64,000 nt of DNA from contig OZ024828.1 of the NCBI GenBank assembly GCA_964016985.1, forward strand, positions 2,939,701 to 3,003,700, written 5' to 3'. Positions 55,013 through 64,000 of the stretch are shown here, piece by piece (within the stretch, counting starts at the first letter, position 1; each line of letters opens with the position of its first letter). The notes under the pieces are model-generated. The model saw nothing but the letters and a program-made list of their open reading frames with translations. It searched no databases and was not told the origin of the DNA. The translations under genes and the position numbers were made by a program. The DNA is from Anodontia alba (lineage: Eukaryota > Mollusca > Bivalvia > Lucinida > Lucinidae).

Positions 55013-55099
55013 GGAGGACGATACACGCTTTCGCCTTTTTTTCAAAGGGAGACAATTTTTGCGACTCCCCATTTGTGTTCCTGCACGCTAAATAACTTC

Positions 55100-55185
55100 T
55101 GAGAAGGGGTATACTCTGGAACGAAACAGGTTGCTCCCTAAGGGAGCAAATTCTTTCGTTTGAGAATGCACCCCTTTTTAGATTG
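55100..55185. mobile_element. Hairpin repeat K, copy 2
   Basis: AAGGGGTATACTCTGGAACG, TTGCTCCCTAAGGGAGCAA centre, then TTCTTTCGTTTGAGAATGCA and CCCCTTTTTAGA. Confidence 0.65.
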
Positions 55186-55317
55186 AAGGCTAAAAGAAAT
55201 TCCAAAAAGTATATATTTTCTCCTTAATATTATATAAAGCACAACCAACGAAAAACAATACCAATAATACATGTAGCATTTGCTATTCGCATGAATCATA
55301 AATATGGACCATGTCAT

Positions 55318-55540
55318 ACGAAAACGTGTCTTCGGGCATATGCGGACAGCAAAGGCCCAGATCAGCCTGCGCATCCGCGCAGTCTGATCAGGGTCTTCGC
55401 TGTTTGCTAACAGACTCATTGGACACTATAGAATGTATCAATAAATGCCCGGATGAGACTTTGCGCATGCGTAAGATGAATCTGAATCTGTGCATTTAGC
55501 GCATGCTCGAAGACACATTTTTGCTTGGAGACGCCCATAT
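55318..55540. mobile_element. MITE family I, copy 2
   Basis: CTTCGGGCATATGCGGACAG, hairpin CCCAGATCAGCCTGCGC / GCGCAGTCTGATCAGGG, then GACTCATTGGACACTATAG and GCGCATGCTCGAAGAC. Confidence 0.65.
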
Positions 55541-55551
55541 CACAATTATCA

Positions 55552-55726
55552 TTAATCCTAGTCTTGCTAAACCCGGATATACCCTGAAGAAGCCAACTGA
55601 TCTGGATTTGTACTGTTTCTCATTAAGTGTGTGGATTTTTATCAACAACCTGGATCAAGTAATATGATTGGTTGAAAATTAGAAGTGGGCGTGGCATCTT
55701 AAATCATTCAGCATGACAAGGGTTAA
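55552..55726 (+). mobile_element. TTAA-flanked MITE, family G, copy 5, left hairpin arm deleted
   Basis: TTAATCCTAGTCTTGCTAAA ... CTGATCTGGATTTGTACTG ... CAGCATGACAAGGGTTAA. Confidence 0.75.
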
Positions 55727-56084
55727 TAAACAAAATCCACAAACACCCCCTTAGTGATCCTAAAATTTGAACAAGTCAACTTGACTTCTGGTTGTGTGTC
55801 TTAGAAGTGATGGCTGAATAGCAACCAATGTTGGCCCTCATCGGATCACATCTTTCAGAAAATTATTTTCTGATTCTACAACGTTTCGTCGAGCATGATT
55901 GCCAGAAGATTTAGGGTATAAGTGTGATATCAGAATATTCCGGGATCTGAACAAAAACGCATATCGAAAGACAGGCAAAATTTATGGGATTTGAAAAGAA
56001 AAGCATATCGAAAGACAGGCTTATGTATTTGTGGAGAGGTTGAACATGCTTACCACTTTCTTTTTGATTGTAATTTGAGCTGAA

Positions 56085-56275
56085 ATGTTAAAAAACGCAC
56101 CTTCGGACATGTGCGTTCAATGAAGACTCAAATCACCCTGTGCATGTTTGTAGTCTGATCACGTCTTCGTTGTCTGCATGAAGAAATTTTGTATTCTTGG
56201 CTCTCCAAAATACGCTCAGTGAAGATTCTAATCAGACTGGGCGTACTCATCCCAATGTACGTTTTCAGATGTTGC
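56085..56275. mobile_element. MITE family I-prime, copy 2
   Basis: CACCTTCGGACATGTGCGTT, TGAAGACTCAAATCACCC, GATCACGTCTTCGTTGTCTG, TTGGCTCTCCAAAATACGC. Confidence 0.55.
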
Positions 56276-56285
56276 GGCTAATTTC

Positions 56286-56672
56286 CATTACGAAAAAACG
56301 TCTATTCAAACATATAGAAAATTTCACCTCCAAAAAGCTGAAAGTTTTCAGATGAAAATCTCTGATACTTTTAATATTTCTGCTCAAAACACAGATTGTG
56401 GTGCTCGTTAGAACCGCCTCGTCGAGGCGGTTCTACCCAGCTAGCATTCTACGTAAATCTACATTGGGCCATCATCGGCCCGTCAGCTACCCTGACGGGC
56501 CGATGACGGCCCGATATAGATTTACGTAGAATGCTGACTGGGTAACGAGTACCCACAATCTATGTTTTGAGCAGAAATAAGAAAAATAATGTATACCCCT
56601 GTAAACCCCAGTTTTACTATATAAAAGTGGGGTTTAAGGGGGTCAAAATGATATAGGCGTGTTTTCGTGATG
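56286..56672 (+). mobile_element. MITE A, copy 10, containing nested MITE B
   Basis: CATTACGAAAAAACGTC to GGCGTGTTTTCGTGATG. The right arm of its palindrome is split at GGTTCTA/ACGAG by a 107-bp MITE B. Confidence 0.95.
56436..56542. mobile_element. Palindromic MITE B, copy 4 (nested)
   Basis: CCCAGCTAGCATTCTACG to CGTAGAATGCTGACTGGG inside MITE A. Comparison with intact A copies shows TA is duplicated (56,434-56,435 and 56,543-56,544). Confidence 0.95.
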
Positions 56673-56734
56673 ATATTGGCTTTTTACATGCAAAGGTCAG
56701 ACAAAAGAGAGTATCAAGTTTGTTTGTTTTTCTT

Positions 56735-56860
56735 TTTTATTTCTCCACGAAAACACAAGTTTTGGGTACTCATTAGAAGCACTTCTAATGACTACCAGTA
56801 TATATATTAGAATATTTGGTTTGAAAAACAAAATGTCTTATCTATGGCTATGACGACGAA
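56735..56860. mobile_element. MITE C, copy 7, shortened
   Basis: TTTATTTCTCCACGAAAACA, GTACTCATTAGAAGCACTTC then TAATGACTACCAG; the rest is decayed. Confidence 0.55.
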
Positions 56861-57283
56861 TTACCATTTGTCTAAATCAGTTTAAAAGTGTAAATTTTCA
56901 AAATTATTTCTTGAAAACGCCTTTGTATACAATTACAATAACCAATACCATAGAACGTCTACTGAGGGTCGCCTCTCAACAAATGTCGCCTTTCTGTAAA
57001 GGTTGCTTTCAAGATTCCCAAGCAATGGTATTTATTTTCTATGTATTATGCATATAAAAGTGCCACCTTATCTTATGCCTTCTAAAGAGTGCTGTTGTAG
57101 AGACTATGTACTTCATTCATGTTTTAAAATTTATTTTTGTTAATAAATTTTACCAATCTGAAATTGTTGCCCATTTAACCGTTAGTTAGCAAATACTTTC
57201 CTTGTATATAGAACAGACCCCTTTTCAGAAAGGAAGCAACAACGTTGACAGAGTTACCTCCCCTGAAATGGTATTCATTCTCC

Positions 57284-57512
57284 TTAACCCATTTTAGTCC
57301 AGAAACACCCTAAAGGGTAACTGGCAAACAGTGCAGACCCAGATCAGACGCCGCAAAATGCGGTGTCTGATCAGGGTCTACACTATTTGCAAATAGTTCA
57401 GCCATTTCTCTCTAGAAAATAACTAAATCGCATTGCATGACATAGCTAAAATTGAAATTGGACTCTTCCAATATATACTGTGGGGGAGTTCATTGAGTCT
57501 AAACTGGGTTAA
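57284..57512 (+). mobile_element. TTAA-flanked MITE F
   Basis: TTAACCCATTTTAGTCCAG to AGTCTAAACTGGGTTAA. The hairpin is GTGCAGACCCAGATCAGACG, apex CCGCAAAATGCGG, and its partner. Confidence 0.75.
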
Positions 57513-57683
57513 ATAGATAATGGATCCTTCCTACCTTTATGATGGAAGACCCCAATGAAGATACCGCAGCCCAGCATGCGCAGGTTGATTTGGTGCTCCG
57601 CTGTGTATAAGAAGGAATTAAAGTTGTTTCCAACACTCTACCAGCTATATCATGGATTTGTATGGACGTTGAGCTTATGGCAT

Positions 57684-57927
57684 TTAACGCTTAGTATTCT
57701 GGGTAAAAATTTCAGCAGACGACATTTTGAAATATTTTTCTTATTTTCCCAGAAAACAGGTTTTGAAATTTCTTGCAAATTTTCTCTAATGGAGACACTT
57801 TGCATGAAATGTCAAATCCTGTTTTGGAGACTATTTGCATGAAATGTCAAATCCTGTTTTCTGGAGAAAATAAGAAAAATGTCATCAAGTCGACTGCTGA
57901 AATAGCCTGGCGAGTGGTAAAGGTTAA
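57684..57927 (+). mobile_element. TTAA-flanked MITE H with duplicated right arm
   Basis: TTAACGCTTAGTATTCTGGG to GTGGTAAAGGTTAA. TTGCATGAAATGTCAAATCC occurs twice (57,800 and 57,836), a local duplication of the arm. Confidence 0.7.
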
Positions 57928-58089
57928 AAAAGACGAAAAAAATGGCGCAAATCAACCACCATACATGGAAGCTCTTAGCGTCATCATAATCATCGTAAAC
58001 AATACAAGTACCATCTGTAAAAAACAGATACACGACGTAGGAACGAAAGTATATTTACATACTTATAATAATGGAAAAAGGGAACGGGA

Positions 58090-58270
58090 CAGGTTCATAG
58101 AAAAACAAAATCCTGGGTTTCGAACCCGCAACCCAGCTAGCATTCTACGTAAATCTATATCGGGCTGTCATCGGCCCGTCAGGGTAGCTGACGGGCCGAT
58201 GATGGCCCGATATAGATTTACGTAGAATGCTGACTGGGAACCTTCCGCGTGTTAGGTGAACCCTATGGAG
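58090..58270 (-). mobile_element. tRNA-like fragment interrupted by MITE B
   Basis: Removing MITE B (58,132-58,238) and one AA joins CCTGGGTTTCGAACCCGCAA to CCTTCCGCGTGTTAGGTG. On the - strand this gives a B box (GGTTCGAAACC) and a possible anticodon region, suggesting a tRNA-derived sequence. Confidence 0.45.
58132..58238. mobile_element. Palindromic MITE B, copy 5
   Basis: 107 bp from CCCAGCTAGCATTCTACG to CGTAGAATGCTGACTGGG, AA on both sides. Confidence 0.9.
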
Positions 58271-58274
58271 GCTG

Positions 58275-59568
58275 TTTTGGTGCCCCCGAAAACTAATTAT
58301 ATATTGCTAAGCAGCTACATTTTTCTACAGCTAAAAATAAACATAATCCAATAATGTGCGTATGGAAGGACAAAGAGTACAGTATCGTTCGAAAAGAATT
58401 ATAAGTATCCTGTTTTTATGTTTTAGTATTTTCCTCTAACCTCGCAGTTTTACCGCGATCTTAAAAACACTTTTCAAAGCATAATGTGCAATGACTAAGA
58501 TGGCGTGCCCTTTTACGGTAATAACAGAAAAGATCGTTGTGCAGATTCTTTTCGATTGTATGGCATATTCATGATTTCATACAGCTACTCAAGACGATGA
58601 GCTTAAACGACTACGTGAAAAAAGACTGATATGCTATCTTCCTAAACAGAGGTATTGTTTATATGTTGGCAAGGTGAACATAGTATACACTTCGTCACAA
58701 CGTACACATAATAGTATACTTTTAACCCCGATTTTTTCTAAACAGCAGTACGGGTAGATCCTCAGGGTAGATCAAATATTACGTATTTCAAAAGTATGTC
58801 ATCGAATGTCACATGAAATATGACTCAGGTGTATGAGGCGCCGTTTTATCATTTATTCCTTTTTATAGATATCCATAATTATTAATGGATATCCATAATT
58901 CGAATTAGTGGTTAATTCTTTTCTGGGTATGGCTGAGCTTCCAAATTTTGTTTTAGTTCAAAGACCAGGCTTAGCACAGCAAATAAATAAGGAAAACCAC
59001 CACTGTCAATAGCACTTCCTGGGACTTTCTGGAGGCTGAATGTGCAACCCTGCAGTTGGCAGATATCAAAAATTGAAATTTTGAAATTTCACTAACTCTT
59101 TTTTGGCTCCCGCAAATAAAAAACAGAAACAATTATTTCTTTGAAACAAGCAGGAAATTCCATATAAACACTTTTCTTCAAATTAGAATAATAAGTTTTA
59201 ATTCATCTTTATTATTAACACTCAAAGGCCGCCTCATATTAAAAAACTACCCGGGCTTCCCTGCAATTTTTGCACCAATCAGCAGTCCTGACGCAGTTGG
59301 TTCCCTGTTCTCTAAAGGAGCACAAACAGGGTTTCCCAACAGGTTGTGATTTCCTGTTTGTATTCCCATACATCAATAACCCTACTGAAAAGGGATCTAC
59401 TCTAAAAGGAAAGACTTTGCTCATGGGTGCAAATTACTTCCTTTAAGAGAGAAGGAGACAAAATCAATTTAAACAGAGTTACCTCCCTTGAAATTGTATT
59501 TCCCTTAAGCAACATTAGTACTCATAGACTATTTGATGCTTGGTGTGGGAATTCGATGTTGTCCTATG
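58275..59568. other. Unassigned; decayed K-type repeat near its end
   Basis: 59,375-59,455 resembles hairpin K (GGGATCTACTCTAAAAGGAA ... ATTACTTCCTTTAAGAG). Nothing else supportable. Confidence 0.4.
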
Positions 59569-59903
59569 TTAATTTAGTTGATATCGAGTAAAAATTCAAC
59601 AGACGACATCTTGAAAATATGTTTTCTTATTTACAGAAAATAGGATTTGACTATCATGCAGTTTGTGACATTGATGTTTTCATGCATAATGTTTCTACAC
59701 ATACATGTTTACAAACAAGATGAAGTTGAAACCAAATCCAGTTTTCTGGAAAATTAAGAAAAAAAAAACTTTTATTTTTTTTAAAATAAAGATGTCGTCT
59801 GCTGAATTTGCATGAAAGGTCGAGTCCTATTTTGTGTTAAAATCAGAAAAAATACAATCAATTTGTCGCCTGCTGAATTTTCCGACAGCGTGCATAGTGT
59901 TAA
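59569..59903 (+). mobile_element. TTAA-flanked MITE H, extended copy
   Basis: TTAATTTAGTTGATATCGAG to GCGTGCATAGTGTTAA. Contains CAACAGACGACATCTTG and two GTCGTCTGCTGAA-like right ends, suggesting internal duplication. Confidence 0.55.
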
Positions 59904-60102
59904 ATATTTGGATAGCAATGTCTGATCAAACAGTGTAGATACAAAATGATTGACACATAAAGGAGAATTTTGTTTATGTTTTACACTGTTTGTTATTCGG
60001 CGGGCAATTTTTAAACAGATCACCATGTAATAATTTTAAGGGTAGCGACACGCATTCAGAGAAGACAATTCTGTCAAATTTGACTTTGTCCCCTTCCGAC
60101 AA

Positions 60103-60185
60103 TGGGGTCTACTCTATAAGGAAAGAATTTGCTCCCTCTGGGAGCAAATTCTTTTCTTATAAAGTAGACCCCTTTTTAGAAGGGA
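60103..60185. mobile_element. Hairpin repeat K, copy 3 (best preserved)
   Basis: GGGGTCTACTCTATAAGGAA, GAATTTGCTCCCTCTGGGAG centre, then CTTATAAAGTAGACCCC; nearly perfect palindrome. Confidence 0.75.
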
Positions 60186-60349
60186 CTTGGCGTATAGAAA
60201 AGCAAACAGAAAGGCACAAAAGGTGTCCCCCTTTGTGGAAAAAAAACTACAAATCTACTAAGTGTAGGAAGTCCCCTAAAAATGAATGTTTTCAAGTTTT
60301 AGAGTAAGTGTGGAGAGTGTTTGAGGTGTCGGAATATGAACGGTTATTA

Positions 60350-60392
60350 TGGTAATGATGATGATGATGATAATGATCAATAACGTTTCTAA

Positions 60393-60452
<60 letters not shown>
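60350..60452. repeat. GATGAT and (AC)n microsatellites
   Basis: ATGATGATGATGATAATG at 60,354-60,372 and (AC)n at ~60,394-60,452. Confidence 0.95.
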
Positions 60453-60454
<2 letters not shown>

Positions 60455-60515
60455 TTTAAGCTGTAATTCGAGATCAACAATCTATTACGTAAAATGAGTG
60501 CCGTCTTTGTCTTTC

Positions 60516-60794
60516 CATTAGGAAAACACACCTATTCAAATATATAGAAAATTTTACCTCCAAAAACATAAAATTTTCAGATAAAAAAAATCTGATATTT
60601 TTCATATTTCAGCTCAAAAAATGGATTGTGGGTACTCGTTAGAACCGCCTCGGCGAGGCGGTTCTAACGAGTACCCACAATCTATTTTTTGAGCAGAAAT
60701 AAGAAAAATAATGCATACCCCTGTAAACCCCAGTTGTATTATATAAAAGTGGGGTTTAAGGGGGTCAACATTATATAGGCGTGTTTTTGTGATG
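60516..60794 (+). mobile_element. MITE A, copy 11
   Basis: CATTAGGAAAACACACC to GGCGTGTTTTTGTGATG, perfect centre. Confidence 0.9.
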
Positions 60795-60814
60795 CCGCCA
60801 AAAGTCTACGAGAA

Positions 60815-61040
60815 ACGTTAGAAAACGTTTCCTCAGACGTGTACACCCAACAAAGACTCAAATCAGTCTGCGCAACCGCGCAATCTGTTCAGTCTTCGTT
60901 GTCCGCATTAAGAAACTTTGCATCCTTGGTTATCCAAAATGCGTCTAGTGAATATTCTGATCAGACGGTGCGAATTAACAGGCTAAATTGAATCTTCACT
61001 GGCTGCAGATGTTCGAGGGTACGCTTTCTGACGTTTTGAC
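60815..61040. mobile_element. MITE family I-prime, copy 3
   Basis: CAGACGTGTACACCCAACAA, AATCAGTCTGCGCAACCGCG, GTCTTCGTTGTCCGCATT, GGTTATCCAAAATGCGTC. Confidence 0.55.
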
Positions 61041-61065
61041 TCATTTTTTTTTTTTTTTTTTTTTT

Positions 61066-61306
61066 TTCCATGGGCGAAGACAATATAGAGATGAGGAGAG
61101 ACACGGAAATGAATTCATTGTTGATCCACAATGCATCATTGACCTTCTGCCGGCTAACCCGAAACCGTCATCCGATCTAATATCGCAAATGAAGCGAATC
61201 GGAAACATTGAATCCAAAGGACCGGTTTTAGTGTATGAAATGGGCAAAATGCAGCAAAATACCAATTTCAGAAATGAAGTGAAATGGATTTTTTTTAAAA
61301 GCGACA
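61066..61306 (+). other. Possible coding remnant, unidentified
   Basis: The + strand frame following a T-run encodes EERHGNEFIVDPQCIIDLLP, then MKRIGNIESKGPVLVYEMGK. The composition looks protein-like, but there is no start, no obvious donor, and the frame runs on into MITE A. It could be a decayed transposase or an exon of an unknown gene. Confidence 0.25.
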
Positions 61307-61478
61307 TAGCCAAAAGAATCTTTCTTTCTTTCTTTCAATGTAAACGCTCTTTATTTATAACTGAAAAAAAAGTTCTTTATTGTCTACGCCCGTGGACAAT
61401 CTTATTATTTGCCATTGCTCATAAATGGTCCAATGCTTTCTTCCATGGACTGCTTAACATTATTAGAATCAAGTTTTA

Positions 61479-61745
61479 CATTACGAAAACATGCCTATTC
61501 AAATATACTGAAAATTTTACCACGAAAAATAAATGAAAATTTTCGGATAAAAAATTCTGATATTTTTCACATTTCTGCTCAAAACATAGATTGGGGGTAC
61601 TCTTTAGAACCGCCTCGGCGAGGCGGTTCTAACGAGTACCCACAATCTATGTTTTTGAGGAGAAATAAAAAAAAATATAATGTATACCCCTATATAAAAG
61701 TGGGGTTTAAGGGGGTCAAAATTATATAACCGTGTCTTCGTGATG
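61479..61745 (+). mobile_element. MITE A, copy 12
   Basis: CATTACGAAAACATGCC to ACCGTGTCTTCGTGATG, missing part of the CTGGGGTTTAC block. Confidence 0.85.
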
Positions 61746-61758
61746 ACTATCAAAAAAC

Positions 61759-62318
61759 AGCTTGGTCTAGGCTTAGCACACAATAAATGTTTAAGCTGAT
61801 TGAAGGTTGACAGCAAAATGTCAGGTTTCATGTTAATCCATCAAGTGGTGTCCACAAATATTATGACCAGTTATTGGACCGAGAAATATATATAAACCAC
61901 ACTGACCTCCTAATTAAGTGTCAGTCTTCAATCAGCTTTGAAGGCTCCTTATTCCTCAAAAATAGATATTTTTTTTATCCAAGAATGTTTTAAAAATCGA
62001 TATGTAGTATTAAAATAATCATAAAATACGGCATCTTACAGCCTGTAAAATTTCAGTTAATCTCTTGTTTTTGAACTAGATCAAAAATGAAATGATTTTT
62101 TATCGTATCTCTAAATTACTATTGGCAACATTAATTCAGACATACAATAAAAAATCATTTCATTTCAAGAATGAGAGACTAACTGAAATTTTGCAGGCTG
62201 TCAGGTGACACATTTTATGATTGCATTAATACCAAAACCTTTCTTGGATAATAAAATGTCTATTTTTGAGGAATATGGAGCTTTTAACATTTATTGTGTG
62301 CAAAGCGTAGACCAAGCT
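61759..62318. mobile_element. 560-bp foldback element
   Basis: AGCTTGGTCTAGGCTTAGCA at the left pairs with GCAAAGCGTAGACCAAGCT at the right. Pairing continues inward with CACACAATAAATGTT, TTCCTCAAAAATAGATATTT and AAAATTTCAGTTAATCTCTT, so the arms span most of the element. No ORF. Confidence 0.8.
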
Positions 62319-62359
62319 CTTTTGTGAAAGCTTATACTTGTCTTGGTGTAGTTTAACAT

Positions 62360-62607
62360 CATCACGTTAAACCCCACTTTTATATAGTAAAACTGGGATT
62401 TACAGGGGTATACATTATATTTCTTATTTCTGCTCAAAACATAGATTGTGGGTACTCGTTAGAACCGCCTCGGCGAGGCGGTTCTAACGAGTACCCACAA
62501 TCTATGTTTTGTGCAGAAATAGGAAAAATATCTGTTTTTTATCTGAAAATTTTCATTTTTTGGAGATAAACTTTTCTATATATTTGAATAGGCGTGTTTT
62601 CGTAATG
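62360..62607 (-). mobile_element. MITE A, copy 13, internally deleted at the left
   Basis: CATCACG joins directly to TTAAACCCCACTT, losing ~30 bp of the left arm. The rest is intact to GGCGTGTTTTCGTAATG. Confidence 0.85.
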
Positions 62608-62609
62608 TA

Positions 62610-63289
62610 CGTAAAAAAAAAAAACTACTCGTAACTGGTTCAATTCATTTACACCATGGTTTATGTATTATTATGCTGTCTCAAAGGAATTTAAACAAAA
62701 CGGTTTGGCATTGTGAACCCTGAATCATATCCAAATTGTTCTTGTTTAATCACACATACTCACAAAAAGATTATTACAAATAAATATCATAAAATACAGA
62801 CAGTTTGATACTTGAGCTGTGGCTTCGTTATAAATGAGGAAGTGATAAAAAATAATTAAATAAACATACAAATTCATAACAATTTGAATTAATTTTTTAA
62901 CAAAAATTTCTTCGAAGGAAGAGTTATTAATTACAATATCTTGATTTGAAGATATTTTTATTGAATGAACAATAAACATATTAAATTTTTAATTAGTATT
63001 AATATTAGAACATATAAATAAATAAATGGCGACCATATTATTTCTTTGCATTCTCATTTGGAATATACTCTTGGACGGTAGGTTAACCTTTACTGACTTA
63101 GTAGAAGACAAACTGGTGATACCCACGCCCCTTTTTTCACTACATGTTACAGGGTTAACATGGGGATTAACATCACATAAACTTGTTTTCAAAATTATTC
63201 CCTGGTAGGAGATATTATCCAAACGCTCTCTGTACCAGTTGGACTTGTTAGACTAACCGATTTATTCACCGCTAAGCATCATACGAGCT
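62610..63289. other. Unassigned AT-rich stretch
   Basis: No gene. TTAACCTTTACTGACTTAGT at 63,083 resembles an H end but no partner arm is clear. Confidence 0.4.
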
Positions 63290-63515
63290 TCTTCAAGCGA
63301 AAATGTGCCTTCGGCAATGAGCGGACAGCGAAGGGTCAGATCAGACTGCGCGGATGCGCAGTCTGATCAGGACCTTCGCTCTCCGCTGCAGGAGTCATTA
63401 GATACTTCAGAATATACCAATGGAGAGCAAAGGCCAGGATGAAAATTTGCGCATGCCGCAGGATGATGTGAATCCACACCTTTTTCAGATGACCGACGGC
63501 GCATTTTTCGCTTGA
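63290..63515. mobile_element. MITE family I, copy 3
   Basis: GTGCCTTCGGCAATGAGCGG, perfect hairpin AGATCAGACTGCGC(GGAT)GCGCAGTCTGATC, then AGTCATTAGATACTTCAG and GCGCATGCCGCAGGATGA. Confidence 0.65.
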
Positions 63516-64000
63516 CGCGACACATTGTATAATGGTGCAGGCGAAAAATCCCAAATCAAAATGAGCCGCGTCGCGAGAAAAAAAATGCTCTTCGGACTTT
63601 CCGTAGAGTGAATATTTCAGTGCGCATGCTCGGACCCTAAGCACGACCAATTTTCTAGTTTTTTTACTATTTAAGTTGCCTCTTGGCCGCTTACGTCATA
63701 GGTACTAGCACGGATGCGCAGGCTCGCCTGAACATTTATTGTTCACACATATATAAGCAAATGTACGTCGCGGTGACCACGTGACTAAAATAGAGATCAT
63801 GCATTATTATTTGCTGGATCCTGAGGAAGTCGTATGAACACGAGGCCGCAAATGTTAATGCATGAATAAACGCTGACCCTTCTATTTCTGAAACGTTGTG
63901 GCTTCCTGCATAAAATTAGTAATTTAGAATTAATAATTGAAGCATTTTTCGTGTGATGATTTAGTCTACAGAGTGGTAAGCTTTAAATGCATTTGACCGC
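63516..64000. other. Unassigned; relative of the 51.8-kb palindrome
   Basis: 63,805-63,870 has ATCATGCATTATTATTTGC and GCAAATGTTAATGCATGAAT, a looser inverted pair. No gene seen. Confidence 0.4.

Overview
This is a repeat-dominated, AT-rich window of an animal nuclear genome. The evidence is two split genes with GT-AG introns, a non-LTR retrotransposon, tRNA-derived SINEs, long CA/TA microsatellites, many foldback DNA elements, and ~150-165 bp tandem arrays next to GACGGACGG-type runs, the architecture described for bivalve 'pearl' elements. A bivalve mollusc is the best guess (inference); the species cannot be named from sequence alone.

Only two host genes are supported. (1) LSM3, + strand, four exons from 26,114 to 30,640, complete and in phase, 103 codons; this is a core subunit of the Lsm1-7 and Lsm2-8 RNA-binding rings. 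(2) The 3' part of a cysteine/tyrosine-rich single-pass membrane protein (CYYR1/Shisa-like), + strand, exons 47,349-47,630 and 54,401-54,579. Its intron phases match, and its signal-peptide exon was not found. A tRNA-Ala(UGC)-like gene lies antisense in LSM3 intron 1.

Layout. 0-5 kb: remnant of a reverse transcriptase on the - strand joined to a ~30-bp minisatellite, then small transposons. 5-15 kb: tandem arrays interrupted by MITEs, pogo-like MITEs, G-rich and CA repeats. 15-22 kb: a ~150-bp array, then a broken LINE (endonuclease, RT, C-terminal C2H2 finger) inside a ~160-bp array. 22-37 kb: MITE fragments around LSM3. 37-41.2 kb: pearl-like array (~160-bp unit) with a clean SINE insertion, then two other arrays. 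41.3-64 kb: the CYYR1-like gene and dense MITEs.

The most unusual item is at 49,455-49,974: two direct repeats (225 and 211 bp) beginning TGTTAC, a primer-binding site matching tRNA-Pro at 16 of 17 bases, an 84-bp non-coding interior, a purine tract and a 4-bp target duplication. This is a miniature LTR retrotransposon (TRIM), and each LTR carries a tRNA-like Pol III promoter module. The second pattern is a set of MITE families with unrelated ends that share the same palindromic cores, whose apex sequences differ between families but stay self-complementary.
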